Source: Palsa-504 sp963742795 (GTDB lineage: Bacteria; Actinomycetota; Actinomycetes; Streptosporangiales; Streptosporangiaceae). From it: a stretch of DNA of 64,000 nucleotides. The notes below the pieces were generated by a model. That model did no database searches. It was not told the origin of the DNA and was given only the letters and a program-made list of their open reading frames with translations. Both the position numbers and the translations under genes were made by a program. The stretch lies in NCBI GenBank assembly GCA_963742795.1, contig CAVUNL010000002.1, positions 1 through 64,000 on the forward strand, read 5' to 3'. Shown piece by piece: positions 1-9,224 of this stretch (position 1 is its first letter; the number at the start of each line of letters is the position of its first letter).

Positions 1-159
1 GGCGCATCGCGGGCGCCGGTACGCTAACTGCCCGTCATGTCACGGGCTGCCCAGTACACACCCGCACCACGAGTGCGGTCAGGGCCCACCGGCCGCTCTC
101 GATGCGCGGGCCAACCGGGACGCTGGCGACCTCCGCATCGAAGGGATAGACCCGACGGC

Positions 160-514
160 GTGGGACTCGTAATCCACCCGCGGCCGCCGCACATGGGCGG
201 CCTGGGAATGCTCGAGGAGCTCTTCCTCGACCGGCATAACTGTAGAACCCGGCGATGGTGCACAGCCGCCGGGTGACGGTGGACCGGGCCCGGCCGCGAG
301 CTTCCAGGTCGCGGGTGAAGCTCTCGATGCCGGCTCGGCGGACGGCAAACAAAGGCAGGGAACGGGCGCGGCACCAGGTGGTGAACTGGCGCAGGTCCAG
401 CGCGCAGACGTCGCGGGTCAGGCCGCGGTATCCGGCCATGTACCCGGCGAGGGCGAGCCGTTCGGGGTCGGTGAAGGCGGGCTGATCGTGGCGAGCGCAA
501 GGATCAGACGTCAA
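160..514 (-). pseudogene. Tyrosine recombinase/integrase N-terminal remnant, frameshifted
   Basis: Reading from 514 downward, the translation looks like the SAM-like core-binding domain of a phage-type integrase (LALAGYMAGYRGLTRD, then TVTRRLCTIAGFYSYA). Near 235-245 the reading frame breaks. The expected continuation VEEELLEHSQAAHVRRP followed by RVDYESHAVG is found in the neighbouring frame, consistent with one extra base. After about position 165 the similarity stops, so the catalytic domain with its R-H-R-Y residues is absent. It is a dead fragment of a mobile-element recombinase. Family recognition is from motif memory. Confidence 0.7.
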
Positions 515-611
515 TCGCGAGAAACCGCGCCACAGGGGGACTTGAGCGCCGGCTGGGGTGGTGAACCTCGCCGCGCGGCATTGCGGTCTGGTTCGCGTGG
601 TTGGCTTCGGT

Positions 612-1432
612 TCAGGCGCTACCGAGGTGGGGCTGGGCGTGATCGGTAAGGGATTCTGGTCCTGCCAGAAGGGGCCGGAGGTTTGCCCTGTTTCTCACGG
701 CGAGCTTGCCATATACCTGGTGCAGTGTGTTGTCGACGGTGCGGACGGAAACGACGAGCCGCTCCGCGATCGTCTTGCTGGACAGCCCGCGAGCGGCCAT
801 CGTGGCGATTTCCAGCTCACGGGGGGTGAGATCGCGCGGCTGAAGCAGGTCCAGGGCGGGCGTGCGCGCGCCTTCGCATTGCGCGGCAAGTGTGGTTGCC
901 CTGGTGGCGGCGGCCTCAGCCGCGGTCCGGCGGCCCTCAGCCTGAAGTGCCCTGGCAGCCTCGGCAGCAGCTTCAGCGGCGAGCAGGTTGAAGCCGAGGG
1001 CGGCGAAGCCGCTAGCGATCTGGTCGAGCGCTAGGCCATCTTGGGCTTCGAGCGCAGCGGCGTGGATACGTACAGCGGTGCGAGCTGGCCTTCAGCGCCG
1101 GCGGCTGCCCGGCGAAGGCTGGAAGTTACCCGGCTGGCTCCCCCGAGCCTGGCCACGTCGTGGAGGGCCTGGAGCTGGAATGTGACCTGACCGCGGGATT
1201 GGGCTTGTTCAGCCAGTTCCATGGCTAGCCTGATGGCGGTGGATCGTTCCCCGCGCGTGGCAGCCTCCCACGGCCGGGCCAGCGCGGCCCACAGGTGGAA
1301 GAGCCGGGTGCCGGCCGCGGTGTATTGCTCCGCTTCCGCAAGGGCAGCATGGGCGGCTGCGAGGTCACCAGCCAAGGCGGCGGCATGTGCGAGCCCCCGA
1401 CTCCTGCGCGGTCTCCATTCGCAGGCGACCCG
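612..1432 (-). pseudogene. LuxR-family regulator, C-terminal remnant with frameshift
   Basis: The C-terminal end is a clear LuxR helix-turn-helix (LTPRELEIATMAARGLSSK, then SVRTVDNTLHQVYGKL) encoded at about 612-830. Upstream, at about 1090-1420, is a TPR-like helical part (RGLAHAAALAGDLAAAHAAL, ALHDVARLG) in another frame, so at least one frameshift lies near 1075-1085. The N-terminal ATPase of this large-LuxR type is missing. The fragment stops where the haloperoxidase-like gene begins on the other strand, so that gene may have been inserted into it. Confidence 0.65.
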
Positions 1433-1444
1433 GGAGGATCGGAA

Positions 1445-2764
1445 ATGAGAATACAAATCGTGGCTGCAGTTGCGCTCGCAGCGTCGCTATTCGCGGTGCC
1501 GCCGTCGTCGGCGAAGACCGACAAACCGTCGGCAGCGCCGGCGACCGTAGCGCTCGCGTGGAACACGAATGCCGTCGCCGCCGTGCGCGCCGCCAGCGTG
1601 ATCGACCCGCAGGGCACAGCAGCGCGGCCGCTGTATCAGACCGAGGGCCTGCTCTACATGTCCTATGTCCAGGCTGCGGTCTATGACGCGGCGACCAAGA
1701 TCGGTCACCGCTACGCGCCCTACCATCGCTTCTCCGCACGGGCCGGCAATGCCTCACTCGAAGCGGCGGTGATCGCAGCCGCCTACAACACGCTGGTGTT
1801 CTACCTCGGCGATCCGGGCGGCACCTTGGCCGCCAAGTACGCAGCGTCGATCGCCGCGCTTCCCGACGATCGAACCACTGCCAGGGGAATCGCGGTCGGC
1901 CAGGCGGCTGCGGCGGACATCGAGGCGCTCCGCGCGAACGATGGACGCAACGCTCCCGTCTCAACGCCGTTCGGCGCTGGCCCGCTTCAGCCCGGCCTGT
2001 GGGTCTGGGCGCCGCCGCCCTCCCTGCAGATTGCGCAAACGCCGTGGATGGCGGTGATGCGGCCGTTCATGCTCGGCAGCACCTCGCAGTTCCGGGCGCC
2101 CGCCCCGCCCGCGCTCACGAGCGCGCTCTATACGAGAGACTTCAACGAAACGAAGGCGTACGGTTCCGCGACGAGCGCCGTGCGCACCCCTGCACAGACG
2201 GCGATCGCGTACTTCTGGAACGCCAATGCGGTCAATCAGGTGAACCAGACTCTCCAGAACGCTGCCACCCAGCACAACATGGACCTTCTCGACACGGTGC
2301 GTCTGCTGGCCGCGGGGAACATGGTGCCGACCGACGCCGGCATGGCGTGCTTTGACTCCAAGTACACCTACCAGTTCTGGCGCCCGATCACCGCGGTCCG
2401 CAACGCCGGCATCGACGGCAATCCGGCGACGACCGCCGATCCGGCCTGGATGCCGCTCCTCACGACGCCCAATCACCCGGAGTACCCCTCGCAACACGGT
2501 TGCGTGACCAGCGCGGTTGCCCAGGTCCTGGCGAACGCGCTCAGTACCAGCCGCATCAACGCAACCATTCCGGGCGCGCAGGACGGCGCCACCACGCTGA
2601 CGACATCGCAGACGTTCGCGACGGTGCACGATCTATACACTCAGCTCGTCAACGCCCGCGTCTGGATCGGCTTCCACTACCGCAACTCCGTAGTCGCCGG
2701 AGAGAACCTCGGCACGGCAGTGGCGAAGTGGGAGCTTCAGCGCTACTTCCTGCCCACCGATTGA
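1445..2764 (+). CDS. Secreted vanadium-dependent haloperoxidase / PAP2-type phosphatase
   Basis: A 439-residue protein. The ATG at 1445 is preceded by a GGAGG-type ribosome site and starts a signal peptide (MRIQIVAAVALAASLFAV, cleavage near SSA-K), so it should be exported. The acid-phosphatase/vanadium-haloperoxidase active site is readable: K306-x6-R313-P (KYTYQFWRP), PSQH with H351, and R405-x5-H411 (ARVWIGFHYRNS). The family either oxidises halides with peroxide using vanadate, or removes phosphate; sequence alone does not decide. The final Asp of the classical R-x5-H-x3-D motif is Ser here. It stands alone between a LuxR remnant and an empty stretch, which suggests it was acquired as a single gene. 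Confidence 0.85.
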   Translation: MRIQIVAAVALAASLFAVPPSSAKTDKPSAAPATVALAWNTNAVAAVRAASVIDPQGTAARPLYQTEGLLYMSYVQAAVYDAATKIGHRYAPYHRFSARAGNASLEAAVIAAAYNTLVFYLGDPGGTLAAKYAASIAALPDDRTTARGIAVGQAAAADIEALRANDGRNAPVSTPFGAGPLQPGLWVWAPPPSLQIAQTPWMAVMRPFMLGSTSQFRAPAPPALTSALYTRDFNETKAYGSATSAVRTPAQTAIAYFWNANAVNQVNQTLQNAATQHNMDLLDTVRLLAAGNMVPTDAGMACFDSKYTYQFWRPITAVRNAGIDGNPATTADPAWMPLLTTPNHPEYPSQHGCVTSAVAQVLANALSTSRINATIPGAQDGATTLTTSQTFATVHDLYTQLVNARVWIGFHYRNSVVAGENLGTAVAKWELQRYFLPTD

Positions 2765-3615
2765 TGACGACTAGGCGTCGGAAGCCGCCGAACCTGAGTG
2801 GGGGGCCGGCCTTTCAAGAGAGGAGGGCACAGCCAAGCCCGTAGAGCAGCCAAGGACCGGGTCGCCACCGAATCCACGGCGCGCGGAACATTCCCTGTCA
2901 ACTCAGTGCCAGGGCCGGCCTCAGCAAACGGATCACAGCTGGTCCCTCACGCCATGAAGACACAATCAATTTGTGCGGACACGTAGCATAAGCTGGAGCG
3001 GCCAGCCAGATGTAGTGTTGTCAGCTTTCAGCCCATCAAGTAGGACGCCGAATGTTCCTCCTTGCACTGCTCATCTCCTTCCCGTACGGAAGCGACGTAA
3101 TGTCTTAGGTCATCCACTCGCCGACACCACATACCGAAACGCTAATGCTGGTAAGCCATGCCCATTTTCACCGCCTCGGCTGAGAGCTAGAATCGGACGC
3201 AACCCGCCGCGCACATACGAACGCAAGTTCGTTCTCGTCAGCTCACGAACTCGCAGTCAACAGGCATGACCGATCGACTCCGAGAGGCCGCAATCAGCGA
3301 TCGTCACCCAGCGCGACCGGTGTTCTGGAACGTGAGCGACCTTGCCGATTTCGCGCGGCTGACTACTGCCGCATTGGTGCGGGTCAGCGCGCGCGTAACA
3401 AGCGGCCCGGTAGGCACCGCCTTTCGTGCTGGAGTCGATTGGGACCGGCCGGGCAGGACGCGGCAGACTTCCGATGGCGCGTGTTAGGCGTTGCTCATCA
3501 GGAGCTGGCCGCCGTCGGTGCAGGCACATCGCACGACCCGGCGCCGATATACGGCGGTAGTGGTGGAGTAGGCTGCCGTTCACTGTCGGTCCGGCATGGA
3601 TTGGCGTGGACAGCG
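2765..3615. other. Intergenic stretch without a supported gene
   Basis: Short open frames occur on both strands, but none shows family motifs, a good ribosome site or typical codon bias. Base composition is somewhat less GC-rich than in neighbouring genes around 2980-3260. Nothing else was recognised. Confidence 0.5.
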
Positions 3616-4473
3616 ATGAGCGAGGACCAGGTACTGCGCTTGCCGACGGGTGAGCTCATTTCCATTATCCGCACCGGATCTGAGACTGAGGGCGAGGTGT
3701 TTGAGTTCGAAGCCGTCCTGCCATCAGGGCTGTCCGGACCGCCCGCCCACTGGCACCGGGTCGAGCAGGAGACATTCGAAGTTATCGAGGGCACGCTACG
3801 CGTGCGGGTCGGGCACGCCGTGCGCCATCTCGGACCAGGGGAATCGGTGGTTGTGGCGCCCGGCACCGTGCACGCGTTCTCCAATCCGACCCACGAGCAG
3901 GTACGTGTGATCACTCGCGAGACGCCGGCGGGTCAGCTCGAGGGACAGCTACGCGTTATGGCGTCGGCCGGCCGGCTGCCGCCGTTGCTGCGGTTGGCCG
4001 AAGTCAACGCCAGGAACGGTTTCTCGTTCTTCCTGGCAGGCGTGCCCGAGTTTCCGCAGCGGCTGCTATGGCAGGGTCTGGCCGGGCTGGCGCGTCTCCG
4101 GAAACTCCGGCGACCGCGAGCCCCACGTGGCCCGGGATGGCATGAGAGGGCGGCCCAGGCCGACCGGATCGGGCATACGTCCAGCTACGTGGCCCACCGG
4201 CTAGAAGTAGCGGGCGCGACACAACCACCTGTTCTGCGCGGCGACGGCGCCGACCGACGATCTGCCCGTCCTCGAGGGCAGCCCACGCCTGCCCGTCGCG
4301 GACCGCCTGCGCATAGTCGGCGGTCATCGGCGCCGGCGCACTTCGACGCTCATCTGCGGGTGACCGATCTAGGATCCGGGCGGAGCTGGACAATCGGCCA
4401 GAGCGTGCCGCGCTGCCACCTGCTCACCAGCCCGGCGTGGAGCGCGAACGGTCTGGTGATGGCACCGGCCTGA
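3616..4473 (+). CDS. Cupin-domain protein with an aberrant C-terminal tail
   Basis: The ATG at 3616 opens a single-domain cupin. Cupin motif 1 is seen as PPAHWHRVEQETFEVIEG with the His-x-His-x4-Glu type metal ligands, and motif 2 as GESVVVAPGTVHAFSN. The following segment (NGFSFFLAGVPEFPQRLLW) is also family-like. After about 4130 the translation becomes Arg/Pro-rich and unlike a folded protein. The gene may have been frameshifted near 4110-4160 and now reads on to 4473, or the tail is simply non-homologous. The metal-binding barrel is intact; the substrate is unknown. Confidence 0.65.
   Translation: MSEDQVLRLPTGELISIIRTGSETEGEVFEFEAVLPSGLSGPPAHWHRVEQETFEVIEGTLRVRVGHAVRHLGPGESVVVAPGTVHAFSNPTHEQVRVITRETPAGQLEGQLRVMASAGRLPPLLRLAEVNARNGFSFFLAGVPEFPQRLLWQGLAGLARLRKLRRPRAPRGPGWHERAAQADRIGHTSSYVAHRLEVAGATQPPVLRGDGADRRSARPRGQPTPARRGPPAHSRRSSAPAHFDAHLRVTDLGSGRSWTIGQSVPRCHLLTSPAWSANGLVMAPA
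4240..4330 (-). pseudogene. GNAT acetyltransferase fragment (short)
   Basis: On the minus strand the peptide DYAQAVRDGQAWAALEDGQ resembles the N-terminal part of GNAT acetyltransferases, just before the beta-hairpin. It then runs into Arg-rich nonsense. It lies antisense to the abnormal tail of the cupin gene, which supports a junction between gene remnants there. Very short, so only suggestive. Confidence 0.3.
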
Positions 4474-4483
4474 CAATGGGGTC

Positions 4484-6201
4484 ATGAGACTGGATGCCCG
4501 TCTGGCCGGGCAGTGGACGCCGGCCGAGCTGGGCGTGCACCCGGTGGCCGATGGCGGCCCGCTGCCTGCGTACGTCTGCCGGCCGCACGACGAGCGGTTG
4601 CGGGTGATCCTGGCGCCGCCGGTGGCCGACAGCCGGCTGGTGGTGGTCCGCGGCGAGCCCGGTGCCGGCACCACCCGGGCTGTCTGGGAGGCGGTCGCCG
4701 GGCTGCTGGCGGAGTGGCCGCTGGAGTACCCTCGGACCGCCGCGGCGCTGGCCGCGCGGCTGGAGGCGGGGATCCCGGCCGGGACCGTGCTGTGGCTGGG
4801 CGAGCTGGGCCGGTACGCGGACGCGGACGGCGGCGCGGACGCGCTGGACCGCCTGGACGACCTGTTCGACGAGGACGGCTACCTGGTCGTGGCGACCATC
4901 TGGCCCTGGCAGTGGGACGCCTGCATCGCCGCGGTCGGCGCCGGGCGCGGCGCGGGCGACCCGGCCTGGCTGGCCGGGCGGATGCTCGCCCGGCTGGATG
5001 AGCTCTCGCTGTATGACCCGTCCTCGATCAGCCCTGACTATGGTGGCGGGCTCGTGGACGTGCCGGCCCGGTTCACCGCCGCCGAGCTGGCCGAGGCGGC
5101 CGGGAGCGGCGACCCGGTGCTGGCCGCCGCCGCGGCTGCGGCCGGCCCGGACGGGCAGGTTACCCAGTACCTGGCCGGGGTCCCGGGGCTGCTGAGCCGC
5201 TACACCGGCCCCGGGGGTGACCCGCGCGGCCGGGCGGTCCTGACCGCGGCGATGGACGCCACTCGGCTCGGCCCGGCTGAACGACCCGTGGGAGGCCGCC
5301 CGGCTGCTCGACGCGATGCGCGCCGCCCAGGCCAGCGACGCGATCCGGGCCCTGGTGGCTCGTGACCCGGCCGGGCAGGCTGACCTCGGCGCCCGGTGGG
5401 ACGCGCTCAGGCTGCTCATCGCGCTGGGCGCAGCCGGGGCCGGCGACGCGGCCGAGACGCTCGGTGCCCGCCTAGCCGAGTGCGTCCGGCTCGACGACGT
5501 GTCCTACCTGGCCGCGGTGCTGCGGGCGCTGGGCACGGCCCGGGCCGGCGGCGCGGTCCGCGCCCTCGTGGCCCGCGACCCGGCCCGGCACGCCGACCCG
5601 GACGACCTGCGGGAGACCGCCCTGCTGGTGACGGCGATGCACGCGGCCGGACCCGAAGCCAGCGACGCGACCCGGGCGCTGGCCGACTGGGCCGCCGGGC
5701 ACTGCGTCATCGACGGCGCGCAGAACGTCGCCAGCCTGCTGCGCGCGATGCGGGCGACCGGGCAGGCCGGCGCCGCCCGGCGGTTGCTGGACCGCGACCC
5801 GGTCGGTCAGGGCCGCGCTGGCCGCCCGGGCCGCCCGGGCCGCCCCGCAGGCCAGCCTGGCCGACCCCGGCGGCGCCGCCGCGCTGGTGGCCGGGCTACG
5901 CGCCGCCGGGGAGCATGAAGCAGCCCGGGCCCTGCTGGACCGAGATCCCGCCCGTCAGGCCCGCCTCGGCCGGCCGCAGGACGTCGCCCGGCTGATCGCG
6001 GCGCTGCGCGCCGCCGGGGCGGGGGAGGCGGCCGGGATCCTGGCCAGGCGGGCAGCGGGAGCCGGGATGTTCGGCGTTTTCCTGGCATACCACTCAGACG
6101 GGAGGGACACGGGCGGGGCGGTCAGCTACCGGTACGGGTGTGAGCCGGACCTGACACCGGCGCCACCGTGGCGGTGGACCTCACCGGATCCAGCCACTTA
6201 G
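4484..6201 (+). pseudogene. P-loop protein with degenerate ~33-residue repeats, two frameshifts
   Basis: The N-terminal part starts at ATG 4484 and carries a P-loop-like motif (VVVRGEPGAGTTRAVWEAV) and acidic segments such as DDLFDEDGYLVV. The frame breaks near 5262-5276; the continuation (LNDPWEAARLLDAMRAA) is in the next frame. That section contains repeats of the form LLxALRAAGxGxAARxLLxRDPA. A second break lies near 5808-5860. The third section adds more repeats and a plausible native C-terminus (GMFGVFLAYHSDG, then YRYGCEPD and PWRW). All three pieces together look full length, so this is a recent pseudogene or contains sequencing errors. Function unknown. Confidence 0.65.
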
Positions 6202-6632
6202 TCGAGATCGAACTCGTTGCCCTCGATGTCCTGCATCACGAGGCACGACTCGTTGTCGCCATCGGCAGGCAGTAGTCGCACGCGTACCGCGCCGAGCGGG
6301 ACCAGTCGTGCGCATTCGGCCTCAAGTGCGGCCAGGCGCTCTTCACCCACGAGCCCGGTGCCGACCCGTACGTCAAGATGCACCCGGTTCTTGACGACCT
6401 TCCCTTCGGGAACGCGCTGGAAGAACAGTCGCGGGCCCACACCTGAGGGATCAATGCATGCGAACGCTGAACCCTGATCCTCGGGCGGCAGCGCACGATC
6501 GAAATCGTCCCAAGTAGCAAACCCCTCCGGGGGCGGCGGTACGACGTACCCCAGCACCTCGCACCAGAAACGAGCGACGCGCTCAGGTTCTGCGCAGTCG
6601 AAGGTGACCTGGAACTGCTTGACCGACGTCAT
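6198..6632 (-). CDS. VOC (glyoxalase/bleomycin-resistance) family protein
   Basis: The start is taken at ATG 6632, giving 144 residues: MTSVKQFQVTFDCAEPERVA, then FWCEVLGYV, a run of prolines, FACIDPSGVGPRLFFQRVPE, and a second half ending EGNEFDLD. This is the paired beta-alpha-beta-beta-beta organisation of the VOC superfamily, close to the uncharacterised glyoxalase-like actinobacterial group. The conserved terminal Glu (EGNEF) is present. The longer frame upstream to 6938 is not protein-like. Substrate unknown. Confidence 0.8.
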   Translation of the reverse strand: MTSVKQFQVTFDCAEPERVARFWCEVLGYVVPPPPEGFATWDDFDRALPPEDQGSAFACIDPSGVGPRLFFQRVPEGKVVKNRVHLDVRVGTGLVGEERLAALEAECARLVPLGAVRVRLLPADGDNESCLVMQDIEGNEFDLD

Positions 6633-6859
6633 CGGTCCACCATAGAGGCAAGGTCTTTCGTCGTCTCCACGGGCCCGCCGCTGGCTAGGTTGTGGCGCAT
6701 GCGGCCGACTCTTGAAGATGAGTGGGACCGGAATCTGCGATCGGCTGAATCGCGTCTCACCCTGGCACCTTACGGCCGGTGCTGGGCAGCCAGAAGGCTG
6801 ACGCTTGTCTGACCGGATGACCGATGCCGCAGGCCGGGCCGGCCCGCAAGGATTGCCGC

Positions 6860-8023
6860 ATGCCGATCGGATACCTCGTAACCACGTCGCTCGTCGCCTG
6901 TGGTGTGCTCGGCGCTCTGGCGCCACCGCGCCGCCCATTCATCTTGGGGGCGCTGAGCTTCGTCGCTGGCTCCGCGCTCAACGAGCTGCCGTTCATAGCC
7001 GCCGCCTGGCTCGTCGTCTCCACGTTGCTGGCCCTGGACCAGACCGGCCTCGGCTCGCCGGCCGGGGCCGCCGCCGTAGCGGTGGCGATCCTCGCCATGG
7101 CCGGGCTGCTGCTCGTCGTCCGGCGTGCGCTGCTGACCGGACCAGCGCTGGAGCAGGCCTTGACTGTCGGTCTCGGCGCTGGCTGGCGCGGGAGCGCCGG
7201 TGACGTCAGGACCCGGCGCAGGATCATGTCCGGCCGGGTCCTGTTCGCCCCGTTCCTGATGCGGCGCCCGGACGTCACGCGGGTGGCGAACCTCAGCTAC
7301 GGCGACGCGGGCCGCAAGAACCTGCTCGATGTCTACCACGGGCGTCCTGGAACGGCGAACAAACCCGTCCTGATCCACCTGCACGGCGGAGCGCTCTTCA
7401 CGGGAAGGAAGAACCGCGAGTCGCTTCCGCTTCTGTACCGGCTCGCCAGCCAGGGCTGGGTGTGCATCAGCGCGAACTACCGGCTGCGCCCTGCCGTGAC
7501 ATTCCCTGATCACCTGATTGATGTCAAGAAGGCAATCGCCTGGGCGCGGGAGCATGCCCGCGACTACGGCGCCGACCCGTCGGTGGTGTTCGTGGCGGGC
7601 AGCTCCTCCGGCGGGCAGCTCGCCGCCCTCGCCGCGCTCACCAGCAACGATCCTCGCTATCAGCCCGGCTTCGAGCACGCCGACACCTCGGTGAACGCCG
7701 CGATCTGCCTGCACGGATACTACGGTCAACCCGGCAGCCAGGAAACGGAGCCGTTCTCGCCGCTGGCCTACCCGGGCGTGGGCGCGCCGCCGTTGTTCAT
7801 CGCGCACGGCGACCGGGACTCGCTGATTCCCGTGGAAACGGCCCGGCTGTTCGGCGAGCGGATGCGCGGCGGCTCGGCCGGCCCAGTCGTCTACGCGGAA
7901 CTGCCCGGGGCCCAGCACGGCTTCGACCGGTTTCACTCCATCCGCTTCGAGCGGGTCGTCGACGCGGTGGAGGACTTCGCCGCCTGGGTACGATCGCGTG
8001 AGCCACTGCGGCCGGGTAAGTGA
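6860..8023 (+). CDS. Membrane-anchored alpha/beta hydrolase (esterase/lipase, HSL-like)
   Basis: The ATG at 6860 gives 387 residues. The first ~110 residues are hydrophobic, with three or so membrane segments (GYLVTTSLVACGVLGALA; AAAVAVAILAMAGLLLVV). The rest is an alpha/beta hydrolase of the hormone-sensitive-lipase type: oxyanion motif HLHGGALF, nucleophile elbow GSSSGGQLAAL, Asp in HGDRDSLIP and His in GAQHGFDRF, so the full triad is present. It probably acts on esters at the cytoplasmic membrane. Single gene, no obvious operon partner. Confidence 0.85.
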   Translation: MPIGYLVTTSLVACGVLGALAPPRRPFILGALSFVAGSALNELPFIAAAWLVVSTLLALDQTGLGSPAGAAAVAVAILAMAGLLLVVRRALLTGPALEQALTVGLGAGWRGSAGDVRTRRRIMSGRVLFAPFLMRRPDVTRVANLSYGDAGRKNLLDVYHGRPGTANKPVLIHLHGGALFTGRKNRESLPLLYRLASQGWVCISANYRLRPAVTFPDHLIDVKKAIAWAREHARDYGADPSVVFVAGSSSGGQLAALAALTSNDPRYQPGFEHADTSVNAAICLHGYYGQPGSQETEPFSPLAYPGVGAPPLFIAHGDRDSLIPVETARLFGERMRGGSAGPVVYAELPGAQHGFDRFHSIRFERVVDAVEDFAAWVRSREPLRPGK

Positions 8024-8567
8024 GCGGAGTGGGTTTGTTCGCGAGTTCCGGCACCAGATGTCGCTGAGTTTCGGGACCAGCGAGATCTCGCCGTTCTCGA
8101 TGTTCGCGAGTTTGGGCGCCACCCTCGGTTGGGCTCGATACGCCTGTTGTCGGTCAGCACGCCGTTCACGTACGGTGACGGACGCGGGAGGCTGGACGCT
8201 CAATGTCTGCGGCAGAAGCGGACGACTTCACCCTGAAGCGCCGATGCATAAATATACGGGCCGTCCGCTGGGGCGTTGGGCCGTAACTGGGCGCCGCTAG
8301 GCGGTCACCTGCGCGAAGCCCGGTTGATAACCGCGCGCCGAGCCGCCGTTATGGGCGGCTTTGCCGGATAAGGTGCCCCTTGGTTCCGTCCATGCAGATC
8401 TGAACGTTATGCAGCGGAATCGCCGACGACAGTCCAAGGCCAAGCGCCGCCGGAGCCCGGAACTGGGCGGGAGCCGCCGTTGGACCCGTAGACCTTAGTT
8501 CCGTGGCGGGATACCGTGAGCTGGCACCGGACGTCTGGCCCCGGCCAAGACAAAGCAGGTGGTCGTC
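8024..8567. other. Intergenic stretch without a supported gene
   Basis: No convincing coding region. The 11-mer GTTCGCGAGTT occurs twice, near 8037 and 8104. Several short GC-rich inverted repeats occur near 8330-8350. Nothing with a recognised role. Confidence 0.4.
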
Positions 8568-9107
8568 ATGCGCAGGTACCTTGTCGTCGCGAACCAGACC
8601 CTGCAGCGCGCCGAGCTACGAGATGAGCTCCGCGAGCGGATCGGGGCGGGACCGAGCTCGTTCTACCTGCTCGTCCCGGACACCAGGGCGGCAGACTATC
8701 CGGACGTGGCCGCCGCGGCTGGTGTCCTGCAGCCCAGCATGACATGGTGGATGACGGACTACAGGGGCCCCGCCACCGACGAGGAGGCAAGCACGCAGGC
8801 CCGGCAGCGGCTCGGCCAGATGCTGGCTGACCTGGGTGCGCTGGGTGTCCCGGTCGAGGGTGACCTGGGCAGTGCCCAGCCTGTGGAGGCCATGGAGAAG
8901 ATCCTCACCGATCGCCAGTTCGACGAGATCATCGTGGCCACGCTGCCCCGGCCCGTCTCGCACTGGCTGCGGGCTGACTTGCCCCGCAGGGCCGGGCGCC
9001 GGTTCGGGCTGCCGGTCACGACCATCATCACCAAGCGCTGGCCCTTAGCCGACGGCCGCCAGAACCTGGACGTCAACCGGCGCGCGTTGTGTCTGGTTAC
9101 ACTCTGA
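8568..9107 (+). CDS. Conserved actinobacterial protein, universal-stress-like fold
   Basis: ATG 8568 is preferred over in-frame GTG 8559 because AGGTGG sits six bases before it. The protein (179 residues) begins RRYLVVANQTL and has the pattern of a conserved actinobacterial family: SFYLLVPDTR, an Ala/Gln-rich helix (ARQRLGQMLADLGALGVPVE), a DAL-like segment, and FDEIIVATLPRPVSHWLRADLP. The latter resembles the nucleotide-binding edge of UspA-like folds. Function unknown; a stress role is only suggested by the fold. Confidence 0.65.
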   Translation: MRRYLVVANQTLQRAELRDELRERIGAGPSSFYLLVPDTRAADYPDVAAAAGVLQPSMTWWMTDYRGPATDEEASTQARQRLGQMLADLGALGVPVEGDLGSAQPVEAMEKILTDRQFDEIIVATLPRPVSHWLRADLPRRAGRRFGLPVTTIITKRWPLADGRQNLDVNRRALCLVTL

Positions 9108-9224
9108 CGTTCCGTCACCAGTGGTATCAGCGGTTGATTTACGCGAACCATTCTGTGCGGCTCGTCGGGAGCTGCCGACTCGCCGCCCAGCCCCCGCTGC
9201 GCGGCGAGTTCCCGCACAGTCCGA

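Noticed and set aside
3266..3487. 73-residue plus frame before the cupin gene
   Set aside because: No motif or good start signal; not enough support.
6770..8203. 477-residue minus frame under the alpha/beta hydrolase
   Set aside because: Shadow frame; the hydrolase triad on the plus strand decides the coding strand.
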